A stretch of 64,000 nt of DNA. It comes from JAFGXT01 sp963677165 (GTDB lineage Bacteria > Verrucomicrobiota > Lentisphaeria > Victivallales > SZUA-371). How positions within the stretch are numbered: position 1 is the first letter of the stretch; every line of letters starts with the position of its first letter. The notes beneath the pieces were generated by a model that did not search any database, had not been told where the DNA came from, and saw only the letters and a list, made by a program, of their open reading frames with translations. The stretch is from the NCBI GenBank assembly GCA_963677165.2, contig CAXXSX010000002.1, positions 4,650,001 through 4,714,000 on the forward strand, given 5' to 3'. Positions 8,558 through 16,855 of this stretch are shown one piece after another. Position numbers and translations under genes: made by a program.

Positions 8558-10558
8558 TTAATTCTTAGAAATCTTTTCCAACAATTTTCCAGCGGCAACC
8601 GCCTGACGCGACCTCGGAGCTTCACTCTTAACAGCCCTGAGATATGGCATAGCCCGCCGGTAATCCTTTTTATTATAATAGTACTCCGCCAGAGCCAGAT
8701 TTGCTGAGGCAAAACCAGATACAGACGGATTCAGTTTCAAAACCAGTTCATTGCAGACAGACGCTCTCAGCGGCATACCGAGATTCGCGTAGGTCTGTCC
8801 TTTCAGCAGCATCCATTCTGAATTCATACGGATTTCCGGCTTGACCGCTTCAAGTTTTTCAATATACTCTAATGCATCGGCATAGCGTTTTAACACCAGA
8901 CAATTGCGCACATTAATCGTTACTCCTGAATAAAGCAGCTTCTGCCGCTTATCCAGTTTGCGCGTAATCGAATCCATTTTATTATACAGCGCCAATGCAG
9001 AATCGTAGCCGGATTTCATCAGTGTAAGATCGGCGTTCAATAAGCTCCAACGCTTTTTATTATCCTTTTCCAATTTATTGTAATCTGATTTCTGCAGTTG
9101 TTTTTCCGCATCGGTAATCAGCCCCTTGCCGTAAAACAAGATTTCAGCTTTCTCCAGATAAGCCTGTGAAAGCAGTTTGGGATTCTTCAGTTTGTCAATA
9201 AATTTATCGAGTTCCTTCAGTGCCGAATCATACTGTTCTTTTTTTAACCGGGTTTCAAGCATCATCCGGCTGAAATAGGAATAGACAACTTCGGGGGGAA
9301 CCGAATTCTGTACCTCAATCAACCGTTTATAGAACCGGTCGGCAAACTGCTTTAACTTAAAGGTAAAAATCGCCCGGGCTAGAAAATTATATCCTTCCAC
9401 CTGAATTCCTGTGGTACGTTCCTGATCCAACGCTGCGGCAATAAGTTTTTCCGCTTTTTTAGAAGAAAGCATTGTCTGACTGTAGATATAACCGAATTTT
9501 AAATACTGTGCGGTTTCCTCTTTACCATTGGAAAGCTTTACCTGATACAACTCCGGCTTAAAGTAATAGTGCGTCACTGCTTTATCAGCTGTGGCTTTTA
9601 CCGGCTTCGTATAATCACCAAAGTTGAAATGTCCTGATTTATTGGCTGTAAAGTTTAGACAATACATTTGAATATCGCCAAGATTCAACATCTCAACCAG
9701 GTTCCATTTATAGTCTGCAATCTCATGTTTGGTACCATTGTTATCATGCAGCCATTCTGCATTCGCATTCACAGACTTAGAAAACATATTCTCCGGAATA
9801 ATATTGAGTTTTTTGGCTTTCTGCCGGGGATAACGAAATGCCGCGATTGCATAACAGGCATTCTGATTATTGGCATGAAGATATTCGAATTTATGCAATC
9901 CGGCTTTCAGATTCATTTTGCCGGAATACTTTCCAAACTGTCCGTGATAAACCCAATGCCGGCCCGGCCAGGAACAGACCAGTTTTCCGTCCACTAACAG
10001 AAATGACGCATCGGTGGAAGCTGTATAAAAAGACCATTCGCCATCGCGGTCCAACTTAATATGTCCACGATATCGAAACATATAATTCGTTCCCGGTCCA
10101 AATGGATTGGAACCGGAATATACCTTTTTAACGAATTTGGAACCGACAAAATCAGCCTTGTTCCAGCAACGGTTAAAGTCATTTAAATTACGGACCGTCG
10201 AACCATTGAACTTTTTCACCGTCAACAACAGCCCGGTAACCGGGTCCGCTATTTTATTGGTCTTTTTATCGCGATAAATTTCAAGCCGGAGTTTTTCTTC
10301 AGGGCGTGCGTTGAAACAAATGATATATTTGCCCCCCTCTACCCTCATTATTGTCAAAGGAAGCTCTGCGCCTTTGGAATCAAAAAGATGAAATGACTTA
10401 CAGTCGACCGGTATTGAAAATTCAGCTTGAGCTGTAACTTTTCCATTCACTGTCGCGGATGATTTGTCTACAATAATATCCCGAAAGTATACCGGTTTAG
10501 CGGTAAGAACTATACTGGCGGTCATGACTATCAGGAAAATATAACTACCTAATTTCAT
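8558..10558 (-). CDS. Secreted PA14-like and TPR-repeat protein
   Basis: The 666-residue protein has a signal peptide (residues 1-19). A PA14-like beta-barrel follows at roughly 120-245, recognisable from FRYRGHIKLDRDGEW, then STDASFLLVDGKLV and LKAGLHKFEY. The C-terminal half is helical with TPR-like repeats (for example LALAEYYYNKKDYRRAMPYL near residue 625). PA14 domains often bind carbohydrate and TPRs bind proteins, so a cell-envelope adaptor role is plausible. It is the first gene of the minus-strand run that continues into cluster A, 24 bases before the double DUF4159 gene, and is divergent from proB. The exact function is not known. Confidence 0.7.
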   Translation of the reverse strand: MKLGSYIFLIVMTASIVLTAKPVYFRDIIVDKSSATVNGKVTAQAEFSIPVDCKSFHLFDSKGAELPLTIMRVEGGKYIICFNARPEEKLRLEIYRDKKTNKIADPVTGLLLTVKKFNGSTVRNLNDFNRCWNKADFVGSKFVKKVYSGSNPFGPGTNYMFRYRGHIKLDRDGEWSFYTASTDASFLLVDGKLVCSWPGRHWVYHGQFGKYSGKMNLKAGLHKFEYLHANNQNACYAIAAFRYPRQKAKKLNIIPENMFSKSVNANAEWLHDNNGTKHEIADYKWNLVEMLNLGDIQMYCLNFTANKSGHFNFGDYTKPVKATADKAVTHYYFKPELYQVKLSNGKEETAQYLKFGYIYSQTMLSSKKAEKLIAAALDQERTTGIQVEGYNFLARAIFTFKLKQFADRFYKRLIEVQNSVPPEVVYSYFSRMMLETRLKKEQYDSALKELDKFIDKLKNPKLLSQAYLEKAEILFYGKGLITDAEKQLQKSDYNKLEKDNKKRWSLLNADLTLMKSGYDSALALYNKMDSITRKLDKRQKLLYSGVTINVRNCLVLKRYADALEYIEKLEAVKPEIRMNSEWMLLKGQTYANLGMPLRASVCNELVLKLNPSVSGFASANLALAEYYYNKKDYRRAMPYLRAVKSEAPRSRQAVAAGKLLEKISKN

Positions 10559-10727
10559 TTTCTTCCCATTGTTTTTCTACAACAATATAACGCAGAAAAA
10601 TGAAAAATATTACAGGAAACCAACAAAATATTGAAAATTAGGCCTAAAACTCACTTAAAAACGCTTCAAGTTTTCATTGATTGAACTATATTACTTGATT
10701 CTTGTATTGATGAAGGAGATAAGCAAA

Positions 10728-11843
10728 ATGCCCGGACAAAGGGAATATATAATAAAGCATTGCAAAAACATTGTAGTTAAAGTCGGAACCCGGTTACTGA
10801 CGGACAGCGGCAGAATTCCAATCCTGATTTCCCAAATCGCGGAACTCAGGAAAAGAGGCTTTCGGGTAATTCTGATATCATCCGGTGCGGTCGGGATCGG
10901 CATGAAACTGCTGAAAATCACTCACCGGCCGGCAAAACTTTCCGAAGTTCAGGCCCTGGCGTCACTCGGGCAGGCAAAACTCATCTCCATGTATAATGAT
11001 GAATGTCGTAAATATGGTTTTCTGGCTTCGCAACTATTACTGACCGCCGATGATCTGCGTGACCGCGAACGCCATGTCAACGTACTCAATTGTATCCACT
11101 CCTTGTGGTCCAATAATATTCTCCCGATTCTTAATGAGAATGATGCAGTATCAGTTTCAGAGCTGAAATTCGGCGACAATGACTTGTTGGCAGGTATGGT
11201 CTCATCCATGACTCGTTCAGAACTAACCGTAATTCTGACAACCCAGGTGGGACTTTGTGAAAAACATGATGGAGTACTGGGGGATCGCGTTTCATTAGTT
11301 GAAAAGATTACCCCGGAATTGAAAGCCTCTGCGGAAGGTACTGATAACAGCAATTTATCCATCGGAGGCATGATTTCCAAAGTCCGGGCAGCGGAAATTG
11401 TGACTACAGCCGGAGATTACCTCTGGATTGCTGACGGCAGAGTTGATGACATATTGATAAAAATTGCCGACTCAGAAGATGTCGGTACGCTGTTTGTTCC
11501 GAAAAGCAACGCTAATTTACAGTCGCGTAAGCGCTGGATTAAGTTTTTCTCCAGAAGAAAAGGAAAAATTATGATTGATTCCGGAGCTGCGACTGCGGTT
11601 GTCAGCCGAGGTAAAAGTTTGCTACCATCGGGAGTTACGTCAGTTGAAGGAACATTTAAACGCGGTGACACACTGGAAATCACAGCACCAGATGGTATAG
11701 TAATTGCTAGAGGATTAAGTAATTACAGTTCTGAAGAATGCCTAAAAATCGCGGGCCACAAAAGTTCGGAGCTGGATGCGATTTTGACGGAACCCGGTGA
11801 TAACGAGCTGATCCACCGGGATAATATGGTTTTAGTAAAATAA
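10728..11843 (+). CDS. proB: Glutamate 5-kinase
   Basis: Phosphorylates L-glutamate at the gamma carboxyl, the first step of proline synthesis, in the cytoplasm. The amino-acid-kinase domain shows KVGTRLL, the ISSGAVGIG loop, SLGQAKL, NENDAVS, FGDNDLL and GGMISKVRAAE, and the C-terminal part is a PUA domain (from about MIDSGAATAVV). I place the start at 10728 (371 residues) because GGAGAT sits at the right distance upstream. A start at 10677 would add 17 residues without a ribosome site. No proA or proC is in the window. Downstream, after 14 bases, comes the small four-Cys gene. Confidence 0.95.
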   Translation: MPGQREYIIKHCKNIVVKVGTRLLTDSGRIPILISQIAELRKRGFRVILISSGAVGIGMKLLKITHRPAKLSEVQALASLGQAKLISMYNDECRKYGFLASQLLLTADDLRDRERHVNVLNCIHSLWSNNILPILNENDAVSVSELKFGDNDLLAGMVSSMTRSELTVILTTQVGLCEKHDGVLGDRVSLVEKITPELKASAEGTDNSNLSIGGMISKVRAAEIVTTAGDYLWIADGRVDDILIKIADSEDVGTLFVPKSNANLQSRKRWIKFFSRRKGKIMIDSGAATAVVSRGKSLLPSGVTSVEGTFKRGDTLEITAPDGIVIARGLSNYSSEECLKIAGHKSSELDAILTEPGDNELIHRDNMVLVK

Positions 11844-11857
11844 TTTTATAATGTATT

Positions 11858-12079
11858 ATGGCTGAGTTCAACCCGGACATAAATAATTTTAATCCTGATA
11901 ACCCGGGATCCCCTAAAAAAAGAATAAATTGTGTTAAATGTGCATTTTATGAAGTAACCTGGGATCCTGATCATCCTCGTGGCTGTCTGCTTTTCGGCTT
12001 TAAGGGAAAGCAGATGCCCAGCGAAATGGTTTTGCTTTCTACTGGGCGTCCCTGCCCTTCCTTTAAGCCCAAACATTAG
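11858..12079 (+). CDS. Small conserved four-cysteine protein
   Basis: The protein has 73 residues, with C25, C28, C43 and C66 in a CVKC...GC...PC arrangement around conserved-looking FYEVTWDP, FGFKGKQMPS and STGRPC segments. I recall similar short proteins across many bacteria with the same WD-P-GC-FGFKSKQ-PS-G-PC pattern; some databases label them uracil-DNA glycosylase, which at this length cannot be right. The four Cys probably bind a metal, most likely zinc. It starts 14 bases after proB and is likely cotranscribed, though no clear ribosome site precedes it. Function unknown. Confidence 0.7.
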   Translation: MAEFNPDINNFNPDNPGSPKKRINCVKCAFYEVTWDPDHPRGCLLFGFKGKQMPSEMVLLSTGRPCPSFKPKH

Positions 12080-12173
12080 TAAACGGCTATCTTTTAAAGA
12101 TTAATACTTGCGTTCTGTCTTCTAAACATTAACAATATATTAATGTATGTTAATCATTTTCGACAGATGGGAT

Positions 12174-13331
12174 ATGAAAGTAAGCGTACAAGTACCACTG
12201 TTTAATACAGAAGACTATATCGAACCATGTCTAAGGTCAATCATGCAGTCCACGCCCGAGGACGCGGAAATCTATGTTTATGACGACGGCTCTTCCGATA
12301 ATTCCTGGAATATCGCATGTCAAGTTGCGAATGAAGACTCCAGATTTAAAATGGAAAGAACACTGGTCAACACTCGTGGCGATGTCACATACCGGATGAT
12401 CGAATCCACCAATGCCGAATATATTGCCATGTTTGACTGTGATGACATAATGATTCCAGGTCATCTTAATCGTGCTATATCGTTGCTGGCTTCCCATCCT
12501 GACGCGGTTGCGGTATACGGGAAAGACCTTCAATCGGTAAAAACACCGAAAGGGAACTGGCAAATCCAGGGAGAGTTTGGTTGTGAAATGAGTTATTTCC
12601 GAATGGCTTACAGCAACTTGATGTCAAGAGGGACTATTGTTGTACGACGTGATTTATTCTTAAAAACAGATTATCGAGAACAAACAAAACTGGCAGACGG
12701 CTCAGCAGGAACAGCAACAGACTATCTAATTGCAGCAAACCTGCTAACAGCCGGAAAGGTTCTATTTTTAGACGATTATGCCATGCTATACCGTCGTCAT
12801 GAAAAATCGGAAAGTTCCCGTGCGGGTATTGTCGGATGGCACGAATCCAGAAAATACATTCAGCAATCCGGGCTCAAAAAATATGGATCTCAGGTAGAAA
12901 AACTATTACAAACCGGTAAGCTGTCTCCTCATGACATTCCAACGGTAATGTACTGTCTGGGAATCATATGCCATAACCGTAATCAGGATGATCCCCAACT
13001 GCGCAAGTTTCTTCTACTGGCAGAAAGAATATTTCCGAACGATTATTACGTACAGCTCTGCCTGACGGAAAATTATTTACGATCCCAACAGATTACTGAA
13101 GCCCTGAGTCATTATTGCAAATTTCTGGATTTAAAACTTTATAGTTCTCAGATTTTTAATATGGCGACCGAAGTTAATAAATTATTCACTGAATATGGAA
13201 TTCATCTTCCGGAACAAGAGGAGTATCAAAAACAGGTCAAGCAATACACCGTCAACAGCATGAAATCAGTGATGAGAATGGTTGAAAGACTTAATTCTCT
13301 GTTAAAGACCGACTTTTATTTTAAACTGTAA
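12174..13331 (+). CDS. Family 2 glycosyltransferase
   Basis: This is a GT-A fold transferase of about 385 residues. The N-terminal pattern SVQVPLFNTEDYIEPCLRSI is followed by DDGSSDNSW (nucleotide-sugar binding) and FDCDDIMIPGH, the DxD-type metal site. An extra helical C-terminal region of about 150 residues (from roughly residue 230) may be TPR-like. There is no signal peptide or membrane segment, so it is cytosolic or peripheral. The acceptor and donor cannot be read from the sequence. I prefer the ATG at 12174 because the conserved strand begins directly after it; an ATG at 12147 in the same frame would add nine residues, and neither has a strong ribosome site. Its 3' end overlaps the convergent DUF4184 gene by 11 bases. 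Confidence 0.85.
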   Translation: MKVSVQVPLFNTEDYIEPCLRSIMQSTPEDAEIYVYDDGSSDNSWNIACQVANEDSRFKMERTLVNTRGDVTYRMIESTNAEYIAMFDCDDIMIPGHLNRAISLLASHPDAVAVYGKDLQSVKTPKGNWQIQGEFGCEMSYFRMAYSNLMSRGTIVVRRDLFLKTDYREQTKLADGSAGTATDYLIAANLLTAGKVLFLDDYAMLYRRHEKSESSRAGIVGWHESRKYIQQSGLKKYGSQVEKLLQTGKLSPHDIPTVMYCLGIICHNRNQDDPQLRKFLLLAERIFPNDYYVQLCLTENYLRSQQITEALSHYCKFLDLKLYSSQIFNMATEVNKLFTEYGIHLPEQEEYQKQVKQYTVNSMKSVMRMVERLNSLLKTDFYFKL

Positions 13332-14094
13332 TGTTGTTCTGGTCTTTTGAATACACTCGGCGATAAACGCCGAGAACAGTCAATAACGCTACCGAATAGC
13401 ACATACCGCCAAGCACGAAATAGGCAATATAGCGAATCATTCCATAATAACCGTCAATACTGCGAATCCAAGAGAAGCAAAGACAAAAACCGACACCTAT
13501 TGCCATTAGAACCGCTCCCATTCGCACAGATATTCTTTGGGGAGGTCCGGCTTCCGGGAACGGTGGAGTTTTGCGGTACCAGACAATTAAGGCTATGCTC
13601 AATATTCCCAAGCCAAGAACTGACCCCAAGCCATGAAGCAACGCCCACCAATGCAACATAGGCAATCCGGGAACTTTCTGAAGCAACCATGGAAACAGTT
13701 TTACGCTATCGCCATAGCCATGGCTCAACAGATCCAAACCAAGATGTAAAAGAGCTCCCAGAAATAACGAAAAAAGAATATTGATGAAATGCGATAGAGG
13801 GCCGAAACGAAACGCGGTACGATTAGATGCAATTAATCGCTGTCTAATGTTTTTCGGACAATGGTCTATTATTACCGGTAGCCAGAAATAATGATAAAGA
13901 TATAAAACAACTAGTCCGGCCGGTATGCAGAAATAAAAGAGTCCGGGAAGCGTATGAGCTCCTGCCCGCTCAAAACCATGCATGACAATATATTCAAAAT
14001 CAGGCGACATCGTTCCGATTACCAAAGCGGAGAATATAATTCTGGTTTTCAGAAAGGGTAATGCGGTTGCGGCATGTGAAATGGTAAATGGCAT
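13321..14094 (-). CDS. DUF4184 family integral membrane protein
   Basis: The 257-residue membrane protein starts MPFTISHAATALPF, the hallmark of DUF4184 (a His close to the N-terminus, then PDFEY). About six hydrophobic segments follow, including FYFCIPAGLVVLYLYHYFW, a segment with HLGLDLLSHG and GMCYSVALLTVLGVY. The conserved His and Asp residues near membrane entry points resemble those of metal-dependent membrane hydrolases of the YdjM type, but activity is not established. It follows thpR after three bases and is probably cotranscribed with it. Confidence 0.8.
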   Translation of the reverse strand: MPFTISHAATALPFLKTRIIFSALVIGTMSPDFEYIVMHGFERAGAHTLPGLFYFCIPAGLVVLYLYHYFWLPVIIDHCPKNIRQRLIASNRTAFRFGPLSHFINILFSLFLGALLHLGLDLLSHGYGDSVKLFPWLLQKVPGLPMLHWWALLHGLGSVLGLGILSIALIVWYRKTPPFPEAGPPQRISVRMGAVLMAIGVGFCLCFSWIRSIDGYYGMIRYIAYFVLGGMCYSVALLTVLGVYRRVYSKDQNNITV

Positions 14095-14097
14095 AAT

Positions 14098-14631
14098 TCA
14101 ATCACCAAATGTCTCTATCACTGAATGAACGGCTCCTGACGGCAACAACTTACTACTAAAAAGTTTAAAAGAATTAACTTTGACTAAAGGCAATGCCAGT
14201 GCGTCAAACGTTTCTGATAACTTGTCCATGAGTCGGGGAGCCATACGGTGTTTTATCCGCAACAATGTGATATGCGGTTTGAAGGAACGGTTTTCCCTGG
14301 GAAAACCGAAATCTTCAAGGACCTGCTCCATATCCAGTTTGAGCCGATCTAGTGAGTTATTTGACTTTAGACCGGTCCAAAACACATTCGGTCGCCTCCG
14401 ATCCGGAAAAAATCCCGAACCTTCCGGCTCCAATATAAATTCAGAAACCGGAACATTTTTTAAGGCATTGATCAAATCACCGATATTTTTATCATGAACT
14501 TCGCCTAAAAACCGTAATGTCAGATGTAACTGTTTGTAATCCATCCAACGCAGGCGGGGAAACTGAGCTAATGCTGAACTTAGTACCGTTATAAAGTCTT
14601 CCGGCAAATCTATCGCCGTAAACAAACGCAT
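14098..14631 (-). CDS. thpR: RNA 2',3'-cyclic phosphodiesterase (2H family)
   Basis: The 177-residue protein carries the two HxTx motifs of the 2H phosphoesterase fold: HLTL at residues 36-39 and HITL at 120-123. The start MRLFTAIDLPEDF is typical of ThpR (LigT). Members hydrolyse 2',3'-cyclic phosphate ends of RNA and can join 2'-5' linkages in vitro; the biological role is unclear. It lies between trxB and the DUF4184 gene, about 25 bases from trxB, in a long same-strand run. Confidence 0.92.
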   Translation of the reverse strand: MRLFTAIDLPEDFITVLSSALAQFPRLRWMDYKQLHLTLRFLGEVHDKNIGDLINALKNVPVSEFILEPEGSGFFPDRRRPNVFWTGLKSNNSLDRLKLDMEQVLEDFGFPRENRSFKPHITLLRIKHRMAPRLMDKLSETFDALALPLVKVNSFKLFSSKLLPSGAVHSVIETFGD

Positions 14632-14656
14632 AACAGCAGTCTCCCTGGGTTATGGA

Positions 14657-15574
14657 TTAGCGATTCAACCAACGTTCTGCGTCAATAGCCGCACGACATC
14701 CCATACCGGCAGCAGTAATAGCCTGGCGATATACATGGTCGGCGCAGTCACCAGCAGCAAAAACACCATCAATATTTGTATAACTGCTGTTATTTTCAAG
14801 ATCGATATAACCGGCTTCATTCATATTCAAGACACCTTTAAACACCTGGGTATTTGGAACATGTCCCAGCGCGGCAAAGTAACCTTTGCATTCAATTTCG
14901 GATTCTTCATCGGTATTAACATCTTTGATCTTAACCCCTTCAACCCCGTCAGCTCCGAGGACCTCCGCAACAACAGAATTCCAGGCAACGTCGATTTTCG
15001 GGTTATTCAACGCGCGTTCAACCATGATCTTTGACGCACGAAATTCATCACGACGATGAATAAGGGTTACCTTGGAGGCAAACTTTGTCAGAAAAGTAGC
15101 TTCTTCCATGGCGGAATCACCACCGCCAATAACCACTACCGGCACATCGCGATAGAATGCTCCGTCGCAGGTGGCGCAGGCAGAAACACCCTTATTTTTC
15201 AAACGATCTTCTGATTCCAAACCGAGCCAACGTGGAGAAGCTCCTGTTGCCACGATTAAGGCTTTCGCTTCGATTTTGTTGCCGGATCCCATCGTTAATA
15301 CCTGGGGACCTCCGTCTTTCAGATCAACAGCAGTCACAGTGTCACTGAGAAATTCAGCGCCGAAATGCTCGGCCTGCTGACGAAATTTATACATAAGTTC
15401 ATAACCGTTTACGGCTTCCGGAAAACCCGGATAATTCTCAACATCAGTAGTCTGGGTAAGAAGTCCGCCCGGAAGAGCTCCTGCGATAACCAAAGGTTTA
15501 AGATTTGCTCTTGAGGCATAAATAGCGGCGGTAAGTCCGGCCGCACCGGAACCAATAATTACAATGTCTTTCAT
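14657..15574 (-). CDS. trxB: Thioredoxin reductase
   Basis: The 305-residue flavoprotein reduces thioredoxin with NADPH in the cytoplasm. It shows the FAD-binding GSGAAGLTAAIYASRA near the N-terminus, the redox pair CATC at residues 133-136, the NADPH-binding GGGDSAMEEA near 150, HRRDEFRAS, and the C-terminal FAD motif GVFAAGDCAD. Length matches the family. No thioredoxin gene is adjacent. The giant CcdA fusion at 59478 needs cytosolic reduced thioredoxin if it works like DsbD, so this enzyme would be the electron source; that link is inference. Confidence 0.95.
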   Translation of the reverse strand: MKDIVIIGSGAAGLTAAIYASRANLKPLVIAGALPGGLLTQTTDVENYPGFPEAVNGYELMYKFRQQAEHFGAEFLSDTVTAVDLKDGGPQVLTMGSGNKIEAKALIVATGASPRWLGLESEDRLKNKGVSACATCDGAFYRDVPVVVIGGGDSAMEEATFLTKFASKVTLIHRRDEFRASKIMVERALNNPKIDVAWNSVVAEVLGADGVEGVKIKDVNTDEESEIECKGYFAALGHVPNTQVFKGVLNMNEAGYIDLENNSSYTNIDGVFAAGDCADHVYRQAITAAGMGCRAAIDAERWLNR

Positions 15575-15615
15575 GTTTATTTCCCGATTTTATTATAATT
15601 TATGATTAATTTTGT

Positions 15616-16413
15616 TTACTTATCAGTAGAAAGCTTTTTTAGATATTCGCTTTCCGGATATTCTTTTTTTAAATCCTTATAAAACTTTTCTGCTCTTTTA
15701 TCATGCATATTACGCAGAATTCCTATTACGCGATAATATGAATACTCACGATTTTTAACACTGTGTGAAAATATCACCAACGGTCTCATATACATAAGCA
15801 AAGCTTTACGTTCCAGATCAGCTTTCACAAGCATATCTCCGCGAAGATTAAATGCTCGTGCAGCCAGAGAACCATCGCTGCCATTGATCACTTTGTCAAT
15901 CAATTCATCTGTTTTCTTCTGTTTATCCTTGTCGGTAGAATAGTACTCTGCCAAAGCAAGGCACATTTCCAGCCAGGAGTTAATTTCACTTTGAGGGCCT
16001 TCTACTTCCTGAGTGCTCATCGCTTTCAATACATCAATATAATCACTGCCCTTAATTTCACGTAAAGCCTTTACACGTTCACTGGAACAATACATAAACC
16101 ATCCGAGATAACGATACTTAAGCGATAGTAATTTAAAGGTCTCAGCCGCTTCTGAATACTTTTTCCCGGCAAGCAGTTTGTCTGCTTTGATGATATCTTT
16201 CGGCATCGGGATAGATGCAAAATCAACCATTCGAACCGGCATAATATATTGGGTTCCTTTCAGTATGAAACTTAAATTCCCTTTACTATCAGAGGTAAGA
16301 GACTGAACCTTCATAATATCGCCGCCTCGCATATGAATCGTCGCTTCTGCAGCGGCTGATAGCGTTGTTGAAAGACCGAAAACCAATATCAGCAAATATA
16401 CAATTTTTCTCAT
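15616..16413 (-). CDS. Secreted helical-repeat protein of unknown function
   Basis: The protein has 265 residues with a signal peptide (first about 21 residues, ending AAA). A short beta region follows (VQSLTSDSKGNLSFIL), then helical TPR-like repeats (KKYSEAAETFKLLSLKYRYLGW, DKRAEKFYKDLKKEYPES). It lies between yjbQ and trxB on the same strand with short gaps. I do not recognise a named family. The N-terminal strand pattern is similar in style to the partial secreted protein at 1-678, but I cannot show homology. Confidence 0.65.
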   Translation of the reverse strand: MRKIVYLLILVFGLSTTLSAAAEATIHMRGGDIMKVQSLTSDSKGNLSFILKGTQYIMPVRMVDFASIPMPKDIIKADKLLAGKKYSEAAETFKLLSLKYRYLGWFMYCSSERVKALREIKGSDYIDVLKAMSTQEVEGPQSEINSWLEMCLALAEYYSTDKDKQKKTDELIDKVINGSDGSLAARAFNLRGDMLVKADLERKALLMYMRPLVIFSHSVKNREYSYYRVIGILRNMHDKRAEKFYKDLKKEYPESEYLKKLSTDK

Positions 16414-16435
16414 TATGTAACTCTCTTAAATTTTA

Positions 16436-16834
16436 TTATTCGCCCCGAACAAATTGAACCAGTACATTACGGCTTCTCGGTCCATCAAATTCACAGAAGT
16501 AAATCCCCTGCCAGCGCCCCAATACCAGAGCTCCGTCACACACAGGAACAGTTTGGGAAAACCCCATAAGAGATGCCTTCAAGTGTGCAGCACTGTTACC
16601 CTCGAAGTGTCTGAATCCGGGACTGTTCCATTTGATCAGCTCATCCAGTTTCATAATCAGATCATGCCTGACATCCGGGTCGCAATTTTCATTTACGGTA
16701 AGACCGGCAGTCGTATGTACACAGTAAATATGGCAAATGCCCGATTCCATATTCTCAGGAACAAGTGCGCTGACTTGCGCAGTTATATCCTGCATTTCGT
16801 CACGTGCCGTTGTTTTTATATCAATCGAATTCAT
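16436..16834 (-). CDS. YjbQ/UPF0047 family protein
   Basis: This 132-residue protein has the family signature HTTAGLTVNENCDPDVR, the HFEGNSAAHLKASLMG segment and the C-terminal LGRWQGIYFCEFDGPRSR. E. coli YjbQ has weak thiamine-phosphate synthase activity, and the family clusters around conserved His and Glu residues that could bind metal; the main physiological role is uncertain. It starts 22 bases after the MurC-like gene and is likely on its transcript. Confidence 0.9.
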   Translation of the reverse strand: MNSIDIKTTARDEMQDITAQVSALVPENMESGICHIYCVHTTAGLTVNENCDPDVRHDLIMKLDELIKWNSPGFRHFEGNSAAHLKASLMGFSQTVPVCDGALVLGRWQGIYFCEFDGPRSRNVLVQFVRGE

Positions 16835-16855
16835 ATTATATTCCCTCGTGTATAA

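Noticed and set aside
10638..10647. Palindrome TTAGGCCTAA between the PA14-TPR gene and proB
   Set aside because: A 10-base palindrome is expected by chance at this length, and no promoter element could be placed beside it.
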